64,000 nucleotides of DNA from Tautonia plasticadhaerens (lineage in GTDB: Bacteria; Planctomycetota; Planctomycetia; Isosphaerales; Isosphaeraceae): contig NZ_CP036426.1 of assembly GCF_007752535.1 (NCBI RefSeq), positions 1,860,001-1,924,000 of the forward strand. The letters are read 5' to 3'. The notes below the pieces were generated by a model, which did no database searches, was not told the DNA's origin, and saw only the letters and a list, made by a program, of their open reading frames with translations. Below, in pieces: positions 28,701 through 38,954 of the stretch. The position numbers and the translations under genes are program-made. Position 1 is the first letter of the stretch. The number at the start of each line of letters is the position of its first letter.

Positions 28701-29983
28701 TCTTCCGGGCCGAGCCCGGCACCGCCGGGACCGGCCGATTCGTGCCGGTCGACATGAGGGTCGAGTTCGCCGAAGGCGAGACCTCCAAGGTCGTCGAGGT
28801 CCGACTGCTCGACGACGACGCCTCCCAGGGCCCCCAGACGGTCCTGCTCTCGCTCACGTCCCCCCTCGGGGGCCCCATCCTGGGCGACCCGAACGCCGCG
28901 TCGCTGACGATCCTCGACGACGAGATCCCCCCGCCCCCCCCGCCGCCGGTGCCCGGCACGATCCGGTTCCTGGGCGGGCCGATCACCGTCTCCGAGGACG
29001 CCGGCCAGGCCCTGGTCACCCTCCAGCGGGTCGGCGGGTCCGAAGGCCGGATCACCCTGTACGTCGTGCCGATGGCCGGGAACGCCGTCCCCGGCGCCGA
29101 TTACGACGCCACCCCGATCCCGGTCGTCTTCGAGGACGGCCAGACCGAGGTCACCATCAGCCTGCCGATCCTCGACGACTCGGCGATCGACGGCCAGAAG
29201 GCGCTCGGCCTGTTCATGACCCCGCCGACCGGCGGCGCCTCGCTCGACCCGATCGAGGCGATCGTGCTGCTCATCAACGACGACGAGCGCGATCTCGTCG
29301 CGCCCACCGTCACCGAGATGGGCTTCGTCGGGCCCGCCCGCTCGCCGATCGGGTTCTCGATCCTCTTCAGCGAGGCGATCGACCCCGGCCGGGCCCTCGA
29401 CCCGGCCTCCTACACGATCGTCGACACCTCGGGATCGGGCTCGGTCCTGGCGATCTCCGATCTGTCCTACAACCCCGACACCCGGACCGTCGCCCTGGTG
29501 ACCGCCTCCCCGCTCCGGCTCGGCCGGACGTACCGGGTGATCGTCTCCGGCCAGGGGGCGACCGCCATCACCGACCTCGGCGGCAATCCGCTCGACCCGG
29601 CCGGATCCGTGGTCGACCTCTCCCGGGGCACCCAGCAGCAATACCGGGACGCCAATGGCGACCTCGTCTCGCTGAGGATCCAGGGCGGCGGCCTGCTCGA
29701 CGTGGCCCGGCCACCCGGCGGAGATGCCCAGGTCGTCCGGGTCGTGCCGACCCAGCCCGGCCGCAAGCTCGTCACCGGCAATGTCCAGCGGGCCCGGGGC
29801 GTCGGCGACGGGCGGACCAACATCGGGCGGTTCGAGGGCGTCGACCCCTTCGGCCTGGTCAACGTCCGCCTGAACCTCCGGCAATTCGCCTTCGGCGAGC
29901 TCGACACCTCGGCCGTCGATGCGGTGCTCGCCTCCTCGGTCCCCTCGACGCTCCGGGCCGCCCGCGGGGCGACCCGGCGTTGA
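25796..29983 (+). CDS. Giant secreted protein: parallel beta-helix, DUF11, four Calx-beta domains, Ig-like domain
   Basis: 1395 residues from the ATG at 25796 with GAGAGGG upstream. The N-terminus is basic, followed by WLEPKQLL (about 25-32), a variant of the LEPRxLL motif I know from large planctomycetal surface proteins; no classical signal peptide is obvious. Next is a right-handed beta-helix (about 35-450) with repeats such as GNYIGLDPTG and NTIGGTSPATRNVISGN. A DUF11-type domain covers about 572-695. Four Calx-beta repeats lie at about 700-810, 815-925, 934-1040 and 1054-1165, rich in acidic Ca-binding loops. A SwmB/Ig-like domain (VTEMGFVGPARSPIGFSILFSEAIDPG) covers about 1166-1262. It is probably an extracellular adhesin or matrix protein. 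Confidence 0.88.
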   Translation: MKGRASASSLVRRRARRVASPTAEWLEPKQLLAIFTVTSADDSGSGTLREAIQQANQTAEQDSIRFNITPQGTQTIALQSALPAITAPLTLDGTTQPGYDPSDPSPMIALDGSAAGDFADGLVFEVAAGAGASGTGSTVRGLAIGGFDGDGIILRGNGHLIQGNYIGLDPTGSLDRGNGAVGLELESSSRNTIGGTSPATRNVISGNALHGVRINALQSADATANRIIGNSIGTDASGTLAIANGAIGDGGDGINFFGGGGNTVGGPTAAERNVISGNRGHGIEFFGTSASRNTVIGNYIGTTADGSQALGNDDGGIFGLGNANTIGGTTPSVRNVISGNDGPGVSFQGGLTEGDEPVPNLVQGNYIGTDASGGNALGNVEAGVRLFTDDAIVGGAAPGAGNRIAHTRTDVFGRGAGVAIILSSKNNSILSNEIFSNSTLGIDFNQNDQVLPNDPDDADTSTDGVSNEGQNYPVIAEVSTGGGVTVIRGTLDSTPGTTFRLQFFANDQVDPSGFGEGRSFLGETTVQANAEGDAPFEVILPGQLSNSQYVSSTATDEAGNTSEFSRSVQVVPLPATDLTVSTSFSPNPATVGNAVTVSVTVTNAGPNLATGVELTDRLPVGAGFVSSADGFQPGDSGLLVAEVGSIPSGQSRTLTYVLRPGVVGTVSNDVRVSTAVIDLVPDNDAASADLIVEPEASQSVFAFAADAFNAVESDGSVRITVNRSNGDAPASVRYSIELGGSATAGSDYVDTSGVLQFAQGEFSRTFDITLYNDVAVEGPETVNLVLSEPGGDSVLALPFRATLTLLDDDPTAPPSGRFRLGAADFSAVETSPFVTVPVERVGGFEGEARVRIRTTPLSAVPGEDFEPIDFVLVFSDGDAAPKLIQIPLIDNAVYDPDRTFAVELSDPVNAPLAGPSLAVVTIVNDEPAPTPPEQQRFRFTASTFSADEDSGTVQVVIERDSPSGAASVVFRAEPGTAGTGRFVPVDMRVEFAEGETSKVVEVRLLDDDASQGPQTVLLSLTSPLGGPILGDPNAASLTILDDEIPPPPPPPVPGTIRFLGGPITVSEDAGQALVTLQRVGGSEGRITLYVVPMAGNAVPGADYDATPIPVVFEDGQTEVTISLPILDDSAIDGQKALGLFMTPPTGGASLDPIEAIVLLINDDERDLVAPTVTEMGFVGPARSPIGFSILFSEAIDPGRALDPASYTIVDTSGSGSVLAISDLSYNPDTRTVALVTASPLRLGRTYRVIVSGQGATAITDLGGNPLDPAGSVVDLSRGTQQQYRDANGDLVSLRIQGGGLLDVARPPGGDAQVVRVVPTQPGRKLVTGNVQRARGVGDGRTNIGRFEGVDPFGLVNVRLNLRQFAFGELDTSAVDAVLASSVPSTLRAARGATRR

Positions 29984-30010
29984 GCCGAACCACCCACCCC
30001 CGATCCCTCA

Positions 30011-30050
30011 TCCGATCCGGCCCGGTCCTCATGGACCGGGCCGGATCGGA
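30011..30050. terminator. Strong bidirectional terminator-like hairpin
   Basis: A perfect 18-bp stem with loop TCAT (left arm 30011-30028, right arm 30033-30050), 28 bases after the giant gene's stop and between convergent genes. No T tract. The stem length makes it the clearest terminator in this half of the window. Confidence 0.75.
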
Positions 30051-30073
30051 CCGGATCGGTGAGACCGCGGATG

Positions 30074-30089
30074 GGTCGGCATGCCGACC
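30074..30089. repeat. Perfect 16-base palindrome
   Basis: GGTCGGCATGCCGACC, self-complementary with no loop, in the gap between the giant gene and the convergent aminopeptidase. Could be a protein-binding site or chance at this GC content. Confidence 0.4.
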
Positions 30090-30179
30090 GGCCCTTCGAG
30101 GTTACGGTTCCAGCATCGCGACGAGACGAGACGAGCTGAGACGCGGCGCCGACCCCGACCTCGCCCGGAGACCCGGGCC

Positions 30180-31295
30180 TCACTCCGGGTCGAGCGGGCT
30201 CAATTCCTCGTCGACGAACTTGCCGTCGACCCGGATCGGTTCGCCGTCGAAGGAGACGGTCCCGCCGCCGAACTCGGGGGTCTGGATCTGGACGAGGTCC
30301 CAGTGGATCTTCGAGCGGTTGCCGTTGTCGGCCTCGTCGTAGGCGTTGCCGGGGGTGAGGTGGAAGCTGCCGGCGATCTTCTCGTCGAAGAGGATGTCCC
30401 GCATCGGCTTCTGGACCTTCGGGTTGCACCCGAGCGACCACTCGCCGACGTACGACGCCCCCTCGTCGGCCCGGAAGATTCGGTTCAGCCGCTCCGAGTC
30501 GCCGGCCTCGCACGAGGCCTCGACGATCTTGCCCCGCTCGAAGACGAGCCTGATGCCGTCGTAGGCGGCCCCCTGGTAGATCGTCGGCGCGTTGAAGCGG
30601 ATCTGCCCCTCGATCGAGTCCCGGACCGGGGCCGTGAACACCTCGCCGTCGGGGATGTTCATCTCCCCGGCGCAAGGGACGACGGGGATCCCCTCGATCG
30701 AGAACCGCAGGTCCGTCTCGGGGCCGGTGATGTGGACCTCCCGCGCCGCCTCCATCCGATCGGCGAGCGGCCTCAGCGCCCGCCCGAGCCGCGGGTAATC
30801 CACGTTGCAGGCCTCGAAGTAGAAGTCCTCGAACGCCTCGGTGCTCATGCCCGCCTGCTGCGCCATGCCGGGGCCGGGCAGCCGGAGGACGCACCACCGG
30901 GTGTTCTTGATCCGGCGCTGGAAGTGGACCGGGGTCATGAAGTGCTCGTTGTAGAGGTTCATGCGGTCCGGGGGCACGTCGGCCAGTTCGCTGATGTTCT
31001 GCGAACCCCGCAGGGCGATGTACGCCTGCACGCGATCCATCCGGTACGACTCGGCGTCGGCCCAGGCCCGGAGTTGCGCCTCGGTCGCCTCCTTGAGCTG
31101 TTCCCGGATGATCGAGGCCCGCTTCAGGTCGATCAGGGCGGTCGCCCCCATCCGGCTCGCCTTGCGGACGAGCAGCCGGGCGAGGGTGTCGTCCTCCAGG
31201 TCGATGCACTCGATCAGCAGCGTCTCGCCCGCCTTCAGCCGAGTCGAGTGGCGGAGCAGGGTCTCCGAGAGGGTATCCCATCGGGGATCGGGCAT
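30180..31295 (-). CDS. M29-family aminopeptidase (thermophilic aminopeptidase T type)
   Basis: 371 residues from the ATG at 31295 (MPDPRWDTLSETLLRHSTRL), the usual M29 length; the upstream open frame is antisense to the SDR gene. Metal-ligand and core regions are visible: GIPVVPCAGEMNIPDGEVFTAP (first Glu), IVEASCEAGD, GEWSLGCNPKVQKPMRDILFDEKIAGSFHL (second Glu and His) and NRSKIHWDLVQI with the terminal His/Asp. These are cobalt- or zinc-activated cytoplasmic exopeptidases. Divergent from the SDR gene. Confidence 0.93.
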   Translation of the reverse strand: MPDPRWDTLSETLLRHSTRLKAGETLLIECIDLEDDTLARLLVRKASRMGATALIDLKRASIIREQLKEATEAQLRAWADAESYRMDRVQAYIALRGSQNISELADVPPDRMNLYNEHFMTPVHFQRRIKNTRWCVLRLPGPGMAQQAGMSTEAFEDFYFEACNVDYPRLGRALRPLADRMEAAREVHITGPETDLRFSIEGIPVVPCAGEMNIPDGEVFTAPVRDSIEGQIRFNAPTIYQGAAYDGIRLVFERGKIVEASCEAGDSERLNRIFRADEGASYVGEWSLGCNPKVQKPMRDILFDEKIAGSFHLTPGNAYDEADNGNRSKIHWDLVQIQTPEFGGGTVSFDGEPIRVDGKFVDEELSPLDPE

Positions 31296-31466
31296 GGGGG
31301 GACTCCGGGGTCGATCAAACCCGGCCCGACCGGGGCGGGGGGAGGCCGGGGGATTGCGAGGGGGCCGGGGCTGGTCTAAGCTGACGCCGGCGAAGGCCGC
31401 GACCGAATGGGCGGGGCCGTCGCCATTGTTGGGCAACGCATCGGGCGACGCAAGCGGGGGGAGATG

Positions 31467-32240
31467 ATGGCGGCGAATCCGTTCGACCTGGCCGGCAAGG
31501 TGGCGATCGTCACCGGGGGCAACGGCGGCATCGGCCTGGGGATGGCCCGGGGCCTGGCCCGGGCCGGCGCCCGGCTCGCGCTGGTCGGCCGCAACCCCGA
31601 GAAGACCGCCGCCGCCGCCTCGACGCTCGCCGAGCAGGCCGGGGTCGACGTCCTCCCGATCACCGCCGACGTCGCCCGGGAGGACGAATGCGGGCGGATC
31701 GCCGGGGAGGCCCTCGGCCGCTTCGGCCGCATCGACATCCTGTTCAATAATGCCGGGATCAACATCCGCAAGCCCCCGCACGAGGTGAGCCTGGACGAGT
31801 GGCGCGAGGTGATGGACGTGAACCTCACCAGCGCCTTCCTGCTCTCCAAGGCGGCCTACCCGTCGATGAAGGCGGTTGGCGGCGGCAAGATCGTCAACAT
31901 CGGCAGCATGACGTCGATCTTCGGCTCCGGCTTCGCCCCCGCCTACGCGACGAGCAAGGGGGGCATTGTCCAGCTCACCAAGAGCCAGGCCCTCGCCTGG
32001 GCCGCCGACAACATCCAGTGCAACGCCATCCTGCCCGGCTGGTTCGACACCGAGCTGACCCAGAAGGCCCGGACCGAGATCACCGGCCTGCACGAGCGGG
32101 TGCTCTCCCGCATCCCCGCCGGCCGCTGGGCCAGCCCCGACGACATGGCCGGCACCGCCGTCTGGCTCGCCAGCCCCGCCAGCGACTACGTCACGGGCGT
32201 CGCCATCGCCGTCGATGGCGGCTACGCCGCGATGCTCTGA
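31467..32240 (+). CDS. Short-chain dehydrogenase/reductase (gluconate 5-dehydrogenase-like)
   Basis: 257 residues from the second of two adjacent ATGs (31467), which has the better spacing to GGGGGGAG. The cofactor motif TGGNGGIG is at about 16-23, NNAG in LFNNAGINIRKPP, the catalytic Ser in NIGSMTS, and Tyr/Lys in AYATSKGG. The C-terminus has the FabG-type YVTGVAIAVDGGY. Close in pattern to gluconate 5-dehydrogenase/2-deoxy-D-gluconate 3-dehydrogenase enzymes, but the substrate is not certain. Divergent from the M29 gene. Confidence 0.9.
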   Translation: MAANPFDLAGKVAIVTGGNGGIGLGMARGLARAGARLALVGRNPEKTAAAASTLAEQAGVDVLPITADVAREDECGRIAGEALGRFGRIDILFNNAGINIRKPPHEVSLDEWREVMDVNLTSAFLLSKAAYPSMKAVGGGKIVNIGSMTSIFGSGFAPAYATSKGGIVQLTKSQALAWAADNIQCNAILPGWFDTELTQKARTEITGLHERVLSRIPAGRWASPDDMAGTAVWLASPASDYVTGVAIAVDGGYAAML

Positions 32241-32250
32241 GGCCGGGTCG

Positions 32251-32274
32251 CCGGGTCGGTCATTCCCGACCCGG
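32251..32274 (+). terminator. Hairpin just after the SDR gene
   Basis: A 9-bp perfect stem, CCGGGTCGG / CCGACCCGG, with a six-base loop, begins 11 bases after the SDR stop and before a convergent gene. No T tract. Confidence 0.55.
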
Positions 32275-32469
32275 GGACGATCACGCCCGCCCCGGTCCGG
32301 TCGACACGACCCGATGACGCGTCGGCACGAACGTCGACCGACTCGCCGATCGGGCCCGGGACCTCAACTCCCCGGAGGGGGGCGAGGGCGGGTCCGATCG
32401 GGGCGAGTCGGAGGGGAGTGTGGGTACGGTCTCGGAGATTCCGACCCGTCCCAGGGCGGACGTACTGGG

Positions 32470-33945
32470 TCAACGGCGGATCGGCGTGTCCTTCGAGGGG
32501 TCGGCCTTCGTCCCGGCCTTCGCCTCGACAGCCTTCGCCTCGGCCGGGGGCTCGGCGCCGGTCGAGTCGGGATCCGCTCCCAGGTCGACGTCGACGGACA
32601 GGCCCCGCGCCAGGCCGAGCGAGAGTCGGACCTTGATCATCTTCCGATCGGTCTTGGCAGGGGGGGTCGTCCGCTCGGCCGAGGTGCGTTCGAGGTCGCC
32701 GGTGCGGGCGGGCCGGGTCGGCGTCGCGACCCCCTCGTACTGCGATTCAACCGTCACGGGGCCCGGGACGGGCACCGTCACCTGGGGAGAGGCCACCGGC
32801 TTGCCGTCGACGAACGGGGCGTACTCGGTCCGCTCGGCCTCCCGGTCCCTGTCCGTCCTCGGGTCGACGGCCCGGCCGTCGGTGTCGATGGCCGGCGGGA
32901 GGGTCCGGGTGGGCAGCTTCGGCAGGGGCATCGCCGGGGCCGGCACCGCCTCCGGGGCGGGGGGAGGGGCGGGGGCGGGGGTGGCGACCACCATCGGGGC
33001 GCCCGGCGCGATCGTCGCGGCGTCGTATTCAATCGGCACGATCGGCAGCAGGCCCCAGGGCGTTGCGGCGAGGGCCGTCGGCACGGCCCCGGCCCGCATG
33101 ATCCTCGGGGTCGTCGGCCCGCTCACCCCCACCGCGATGGGCGGGGAGGGGACGAGATCGGGCACGCCCGGGTTGGGCGGGACCTCGGGGCTCGACGCCC
33201 TGGTCAGCCTCGGATCGACCTCGGGCCTCGCCGGGGCGCGGCCGAGGACCTCGGGGGAGATCAGCAGCAAACGCTCCCGGACCGATTGCGTCCCGTCGCC
33301 GACGGCCGACGACTCGACGCCCATGCTCAGGACCAGGCCGTGCCCCTCGGGGACGAGCCACTCGCCCCCCATCTCCCGGCGGGTGACCTCCGGGACCTGG
33401 AACTGGACGGTCGACCCCGGGGCCGCCGTCCCGGACTCGACCACGTGGACCGCGGCGATCCGGGAGTCGATCACGTCCACCTTCAGGTGGACCCCCTCCG
33501 GGCCGGGCTGGCCGACGAGGTGGATTTGCGAGCCGTCGTCCACCGGCGCGACCACCGGCTTCGGCGAGGTCGGGTCGGGCTCGCCCCCGGCCGACTCGCC
33601 CGGCTCCGCGTGGACGACGAAGTGCCGGGTCGAGCAGGTCCCGATCGTCGCCGGGTTGCCGGCGAACGCCGTCACCTTCGGCGCCGAGACGACCCGGGCG
33701 TCCTCGGCCTCGGAGAATCGATCCGCCAGCTCCGCCAGGGTCGCCTCATCGGCGACCCATGCGGAACTGCCCGCGCGGTGGCCGCCGAACCGGAGCCGTG
33801 GCTGGAAGTCTTCCCTCCAACCCAGTGCCTCGCAGTCGACGAGCCGGATCTCGTAGCGAATCATCCCGGGGGACGCCGCCTCGCCGGCCGGAGGGGCCTC
33901 GGGGCCGAGGAGCATCGGGAGCGAGAGCGCGAGGAGAGCCTTCAT
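32470..33945 (-). CDS. Exported proline-rich protein with a secretin-like segment
   Basis: 491 residues from the ATG at 33945, a signal-peptide-like start (MKALLALSLPMLLGPEA). Residues about 30-250 carry RVVSAPKVTAFAGNPATIGT, then HLKVDVIDSRIAAVHVVES, VQFQVPEVTRREMGGEWLVPEGHGLVLSMG. These follow the order of the outer-membrane secretin core, where sAPkvt.l.G..A.i is the entry and pe...r......vp.G..lvlgG the exit. The rest (about 265-491) is Pro/Ala/Thr-rich with a short VRLSLGLARGLSVDVDLG tail. It lacks the multimerising N-domains. No type II/III/IV pilus genes are nearby. Confidence 0.7.
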   Translation of the reverse strand: MKALLALSLPMLLGPEAPPAGEAASPGMIRYEIRLVDCEALGWREDFQPRLRFGGHRAGSSAWVADEATLAELADRFSEAEDARVVSAPKVTAFAGNPATIGTCSTRHFVVHAEPGESAGGEPDPTSPKPVVAPVDDGSQIHLVGQPGPEGVHLKVDVIDSRIAAVHVVESGTAAPGSTVQFQVPEVTRREMGGEWLVPEGHGLVLSMGVESSAVGDGTQSVRERLLLISPEVLGRAPARPEVDPRLTRASSPEVPPNPGVPDLVPSPPIAVGVSGPTTPRIMRAGAVPTALAATPWGLLPIVPIEYDAATIAPGAPMVVATPAPAPPPAPEAVPAPAMPLPKLPTRTLPPAIDTDGRAVDPRTDRDREAERTEYAPFVDGKPVASPQVTVPVPGPVTVESQYEGVATPTRPARTGDLERTSAERTTPPAKTDRKMIKVRLSLGLARGLSVDVDLGADPDSTGAEPPAEAKAVEAKAGTKADPSKDTPIRR

Positions 33946-34314
33946 GCGAGAACCCCCTTCCGTGAAGGTCCGGAGAGCGACGGGCCGATCTGACAGTCCG
34001 GCGGAGGCTAGCACCTCCCCCCGATCCCGTCAATCTCAGGATCGGAGGCTCCTGATCGGTCCCCCTTCGGCGGCCCGGGCCGTCGACCTGCGAGGCCCCT
34101 TCGCCCCGCGACACGGATCCTCGGCACCGATCCTGCTCTCGAATCCCGTCCGAACGCGGCCCGAACTGGCCAGGATTCGCGCCTTCCTGGTCGCGTCTTC
34201 GGGACGCGACGCGCAAGGTCACCTCCACGCGTCATCCCCATCATCCACCCAGGTCGGGGATCGATGAGACCCGATCCCGCCCGACGATCGAAGCAACCGA
34301 GCGGAGCCCGACCC
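33946..34314. other. Divergent gap between the secretin-like gene and the GH13 gene
   Basis: 369 bases. GC-rich with no clear promoter or repeat. An ATG at 34264 in frame with the GH13 gene is an alternative start for that gene. Confidence 0.4.
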
Positions 34315-35774
<1,460 letters not shown>

Positions 35775-35778
<4 letters not shown>

Positions 35779-36554
35779 GCCCCCCCCCGAGATGGCAACT
35801 CCCACCCGGCGTCGACCCGGCGCTCTGGGACTACGCCTCCTCCGGCCGCCTGGCCGCCGAGGAGGCCGGCTACTTCGCCGACGACCCCCTGACCCGGGCC
35901 GACGAGGAGATCCTCGCCTCCCGATTCGCCGAGCCCTGCGACCTCGTCGACCTCGGCTGCGGCGCCGGTCGGCTCTCCCTCGCCTTCTCCCGGCGGGGGT
36001 TCCGGGTCACGGCGGTCGACCTCTCGCTCCCGATGCTCGCCGCCCTCGGCCGTTCCGCCGATGCCGAGGGACTCCTCGTCGCCCGGGTCCGCGCCAACCT
36101 CTGCCGCCTCGAAGGGCTGCCGGACGGCCGGTTCGACCTGGCGCTCTCGATGTACAGCACCCTCGGGATGATCTCCGGCGTCGAGGCCCGACGCACGGCC
36201 CTCCGGCAGGCCGCTCGGGTGCTCCGCCCCGGGGGCGTCCTCGCCCTGCACGCCCACAACCTCTGGCTCCACCTGAGAGACCCCCAGGGCCGGCGTTGGC
36301 TGCTGGGGGAACTCCCGAGGCGGGCCGTCGGCCGCCCCCCCTCCGACCGCCGGATGACCTATCGGGGCATCCCGGGTCTCTCGGTCCACGCCTTCGGTTG
36401 GTCGGAGCTGCGGCGAGACCTGGCCTCCGCCGGGTTCCTCGTCGACGAGGTCCTCCCCCTGGATGCGATCACCGCGAGGCCGATCCGGCGGCCCCGGCTG
36501 CTCCCCCGGCTCCGGGCCGGGGGCTGGATCGTCTTCGCCCGGACGGCGGGCTGA
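35775..36554 (+). CDS. Class I SAM-dependent methyltransferase
   Basis: 259 residues. The ATG overlaps the GH13 stop (ATGA). SAM motif I is [21 protein letters not shown], motif [16 protein letters not shown], and the post-I region [16 protein letters not shown] followed by [15 protein letters not shown]. The middle insert [23 protein letters not shown] is reminiscent of small-molecule methyltransferases. Substrate unknown. The stop lies one base from the convergent cysE-like stop, with no room for a separate terminator. Confidence 0.88.
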
Positions 36555-36555
36555 A

Positions 36556-37515
36556 TCAGGGGGAGGCCGCCGCGTCCTCGGGCAGCTCGTCGGGCTGGGG
36601 TGCCCGGTACCTCAGGCGGGGGCTCTCGATGGTGACCGTCGTGAACGGCTCGACGCTCCGGGTCAGCCAGACCGAGGAGCCGATCACGGCGTGATGGCCG
36701 ATCACGGTGTCGCCCCCCAGGATGGTGGCGTTGGCATAAATCACCACGTCGTCCTCGATCGTCGGGTGCCGCTTGCGGTCCCGGAGGATGACGCCGTTCT
36801 CGTCCTTGGGGAAGCTCAGGGCGCCCAGCGTCACCCCCTGGTAGACCTTCACGTTGTCGCCGATCCGGGTCGTCTCGCCGATCACCACCCCGGTGCCGTG
36901 GTCGATGAAGAAGCGTCGGCCGATGGTGGCGCCTGGGTGAAGGTCGATCCCGGTCTTGGAGTGGGCGTACTCGGTCATCATCCGGGGGATCAGCGGCACG
37001 CCGATCGAGTGCAGGAGGTTGGCGATCCGGTAGATCGTGATCGCGGCGACTCCCGGGTAGCAGAAGATGATCTCGTCGTACGCCTTGGCGGCCGGGTCGC
37101 CGTCGAAGGCCGCGGCCACGTCGTCGGCCAGCACCCCTCGAAGCTCGGGCAGCGATTCCAAAAACGACAGGGCGATCCGCTGGGCCCGCCCGGCGTGCTC
37201 CTCGACCGGGTCGGCGTCGTCCCCATCGCATTCCAGCCGCACCAGGGCCCGGCAGATCTGGTCGCTGAGGCGGTCGTACAGGCTGTCCACCAGGTCGCCG
37301 ACGTGATAGCCGACGTTCCTCATCGACAGCCGCTGGCGACGCCCGAATCCGGGGTAGAGGATCTCCCGGAGGTCGGCCAGGATCTCGGTGACCTCCCTGT
37401 AGCTCGGCAGGCACGAGTGTCCCAGGTGGTTGATGCCGCCGCACCGCTCGTAGGTCCCCACGATCCGATCGGTCAGCGCGGGGAGCCGGTCCTTGAGGCG
37501 AGGGTCGGTGGCCAT
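36556..37515 (-). CDS. cysE: Serine O-acetyltransferase (EpsC/CysE type)
   Basis: 319 residues. An N-terminal helical domain is followed by the hexapeptide-repeat left-handed beta-helix: [44 protein letters not shown], with the catalytic-type His in FIDHGTG, then [20 protein letters not shown] and [10 protein letters not shown]. It acetylates L-serine with acetyl-CoA, the first step of cysteine synthesis. The long N-terminal part matches the EpsC-annotated branch. Confidence 0.93.
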   Translation of the reverse strand: MATDPRLKDRLPALTDRIVGTYERCGGINHLGHSCLPSYREVTEILADLREILYPGFGRRQRLSMRNVGYHVGDLVDSLYDRLSDQICRALVRLECDGDDADPVEEHAGRAQRIALSFLESLPELRGVLADDVAAAFDGDPAAKAYDEIIFCYPGVAAITIYRIANLLHSIGVPLIPRMMTEYAHSKTGIDLHPGATIGRRFFIDHGTGVVIGETTRIGDNVKVYQGVTLGALSFPKDENGVILRDRKRHPTIEDDVVIYANATILGGDTVIGHHAVIGSSVWLTRSVEPFTTVTIESPRLRYRAPQPDELPEDAAASP

Positions 37516-37762
37516 CGGTCACTCGTCCTGTCGGTCACGAAGGGGTCACGTTCGCTCGACCCCGATTGTACGGGCCGCCCCCCGGCCGCACCAAGGCCGC
37601 CGCTTCCCGGGGCCCGCCCGGCGTGGTAGGTTCGAGGTCGTGACGCGGAACGAACTCCCGCCGATTCGCCCGGGCCCGGGGGGCCGGGCCGACCGGCCGA
37701 GGCGGCATTCGACGGACCCCTCCGCCTCCCCGATCCCGGGGCGGAGGCGGAGTGACCAGCCC

Positions 37763-38821
37763 ATGAGCGCCCGAGCCCTCTCCCGGCCCTCGACCGACCC
37801 CAGCCCCATCTTCGAGCACTTCCGGGGCAATTTCGCCACCGAGTTGCTCACCGCCGCCGTCGCCCATTTCAACGTCTTCGGCCGCCTCGCCGAGCGGCCG
37901 AGGGCCGAGGCCGACCTCCGGGCCGAGCTGAAGCTGGCCGATCGCCCGGCGGTGGTCCTCTTCACGGCGCTCCGGGCCATGGGGCTGCTCTCCCGGGACG
38001 CCCGGGGGATCCTCGACCTGACCGACCTCTCCCGGGAGCACCTCGTCCCGGGCGGCCCGTTCGACGTGGGGGGCTACCTCGGCCTGGCGGCCCGGAGCCC
38101 CGGGGTGCTGGAGATGGCCGACCGCCTGCGGTCGAACCACCCCGCGTCCTCCGGGCCCGCCACCGAGGAGGGCGTGGCCTTCGTCTACCGGGAGGGGATC
38201 GAGTCGGCGATGGAACGCGAGGAGTCGGCCCGGTCCTTGACCCTCTCCCTCGCCGGGAGGGCCCGCAACGTGGCCCCGGTGCTGGCCGACGCCTGCCCGC
38301 TGCCCGGCTGCCGCAGGCTGCTCGACGTGGGGGGCGGCTCCGGCCTCTACAGCATCGCCTTCCTCCAGCGGCACCCGGAGCTGACCTCGATCGTCTGGGA
38401 CCGCCCCGAGGTCCTCAAGGTCGCCCGGGAACTGGCCGAGCGGCACGGGGTTTCTGACCGCCTGGAATGCCACCCCGGCGACATGTTCTCCGACCCCGTC
38501 CCCCACGGCGCCGACGCCGTCCTGCTCTCCAACATCCTCCACGACTGGGACGTGCCCGAGTGCGTCACGCTGCTCGGGAGGCTGGCCGAGGCGCTCTCCC
38601 CCGGCCGGAGGCTGCTGATCCACGACGTCTTCCTCGACGACGCGATGGACGGCCCGCTGCCGGTCGCCCTCTACTCGGCCTCCCTGTTCAGCCTGACCGA
38701 GGGCCGAGCCTACAGCGCCGCCGAGTACCGCTCCTGGCTGCTCGACGCCGGCTTCGACCCCGGCCCGATCGTCCCCACGCTGGTGCATTGCGGCGTCCTG
38801 CCCGCGGCCCGGGTCTCCTGA
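37763..38821 (+). CDS. O-methyltransferase (acetylserotonin/hydroxyneurosporene type)
   Basis: 352 residues from the ATG at 37763; the upstream frame is non-coding in character. The N-terminal helical dimerisation domain includes FATELLTAAVAHFNVFGRLAERPR, with a winged-helix-like DLRAELKL segment. The SAM domain has RRLLDVGGGSGLYSIAFLQRHP, TSIVWDRPEVLKVA, CHPGDMFSDPVPHGADAVLLSNILHDWD (catalytic-type His in NILHDW) and SPGRRLLIHDVFL. Such enzymes methylate phenolic or polyketide hydroxyls. It is monocistronic, so no pathway can be assigned. Confidence 0.88.
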   Translation: MSARALSRPSTDPSPIFEHFRGNFATELLTAAVAHFNVFGRLAERPRAEADLRAELKLADRPAVVLFTALRAMGLLSRDARGILDLTDLSREHLVPGGPFDVGGYLGLAARSPGVLEMADRLRSNHPASSGPATEEGVAFVYREGIESAMEREESARSLTLSLAGRARNVAPVLADACPLPGCRRLLDVGGGSGLYSIAFLQRHPELTSIVWDRPEVLKVARELAERHGVSDRLECHPGDMFSDPVPHGADAVLLSNILHDWDVPECVTLLGRLAEALSPGRRLLIHDVFLDDAMDGPLPVALYSASLFSLTEGRAYSAAEYRSWLLDAGFDPGPIVPTLVHCGVLPAARVS

Positions 38822-38954
38822 GCCCCCGCGCGGGGCCCGATCTGGGCTAGGCAACGCAGTCCCCGGTCGGGTACGTTCTTACATCTTCTCCCCGCCGGGC
38901 CGGGCCCGATGGGGCCGATCCCCCAAGGCCGCCTCTCCCCCCCTTCGTCCTCCC

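Noticed and set aside
25658-29884. A 1408-residue minus-strand open frame opposite the giant beta-helix gene
   Set aside because: Composition is Asp/Gly/Arg/Val repeats with no domain and mirrors codon bias of the real plus-strand gene; an antisense shadow.
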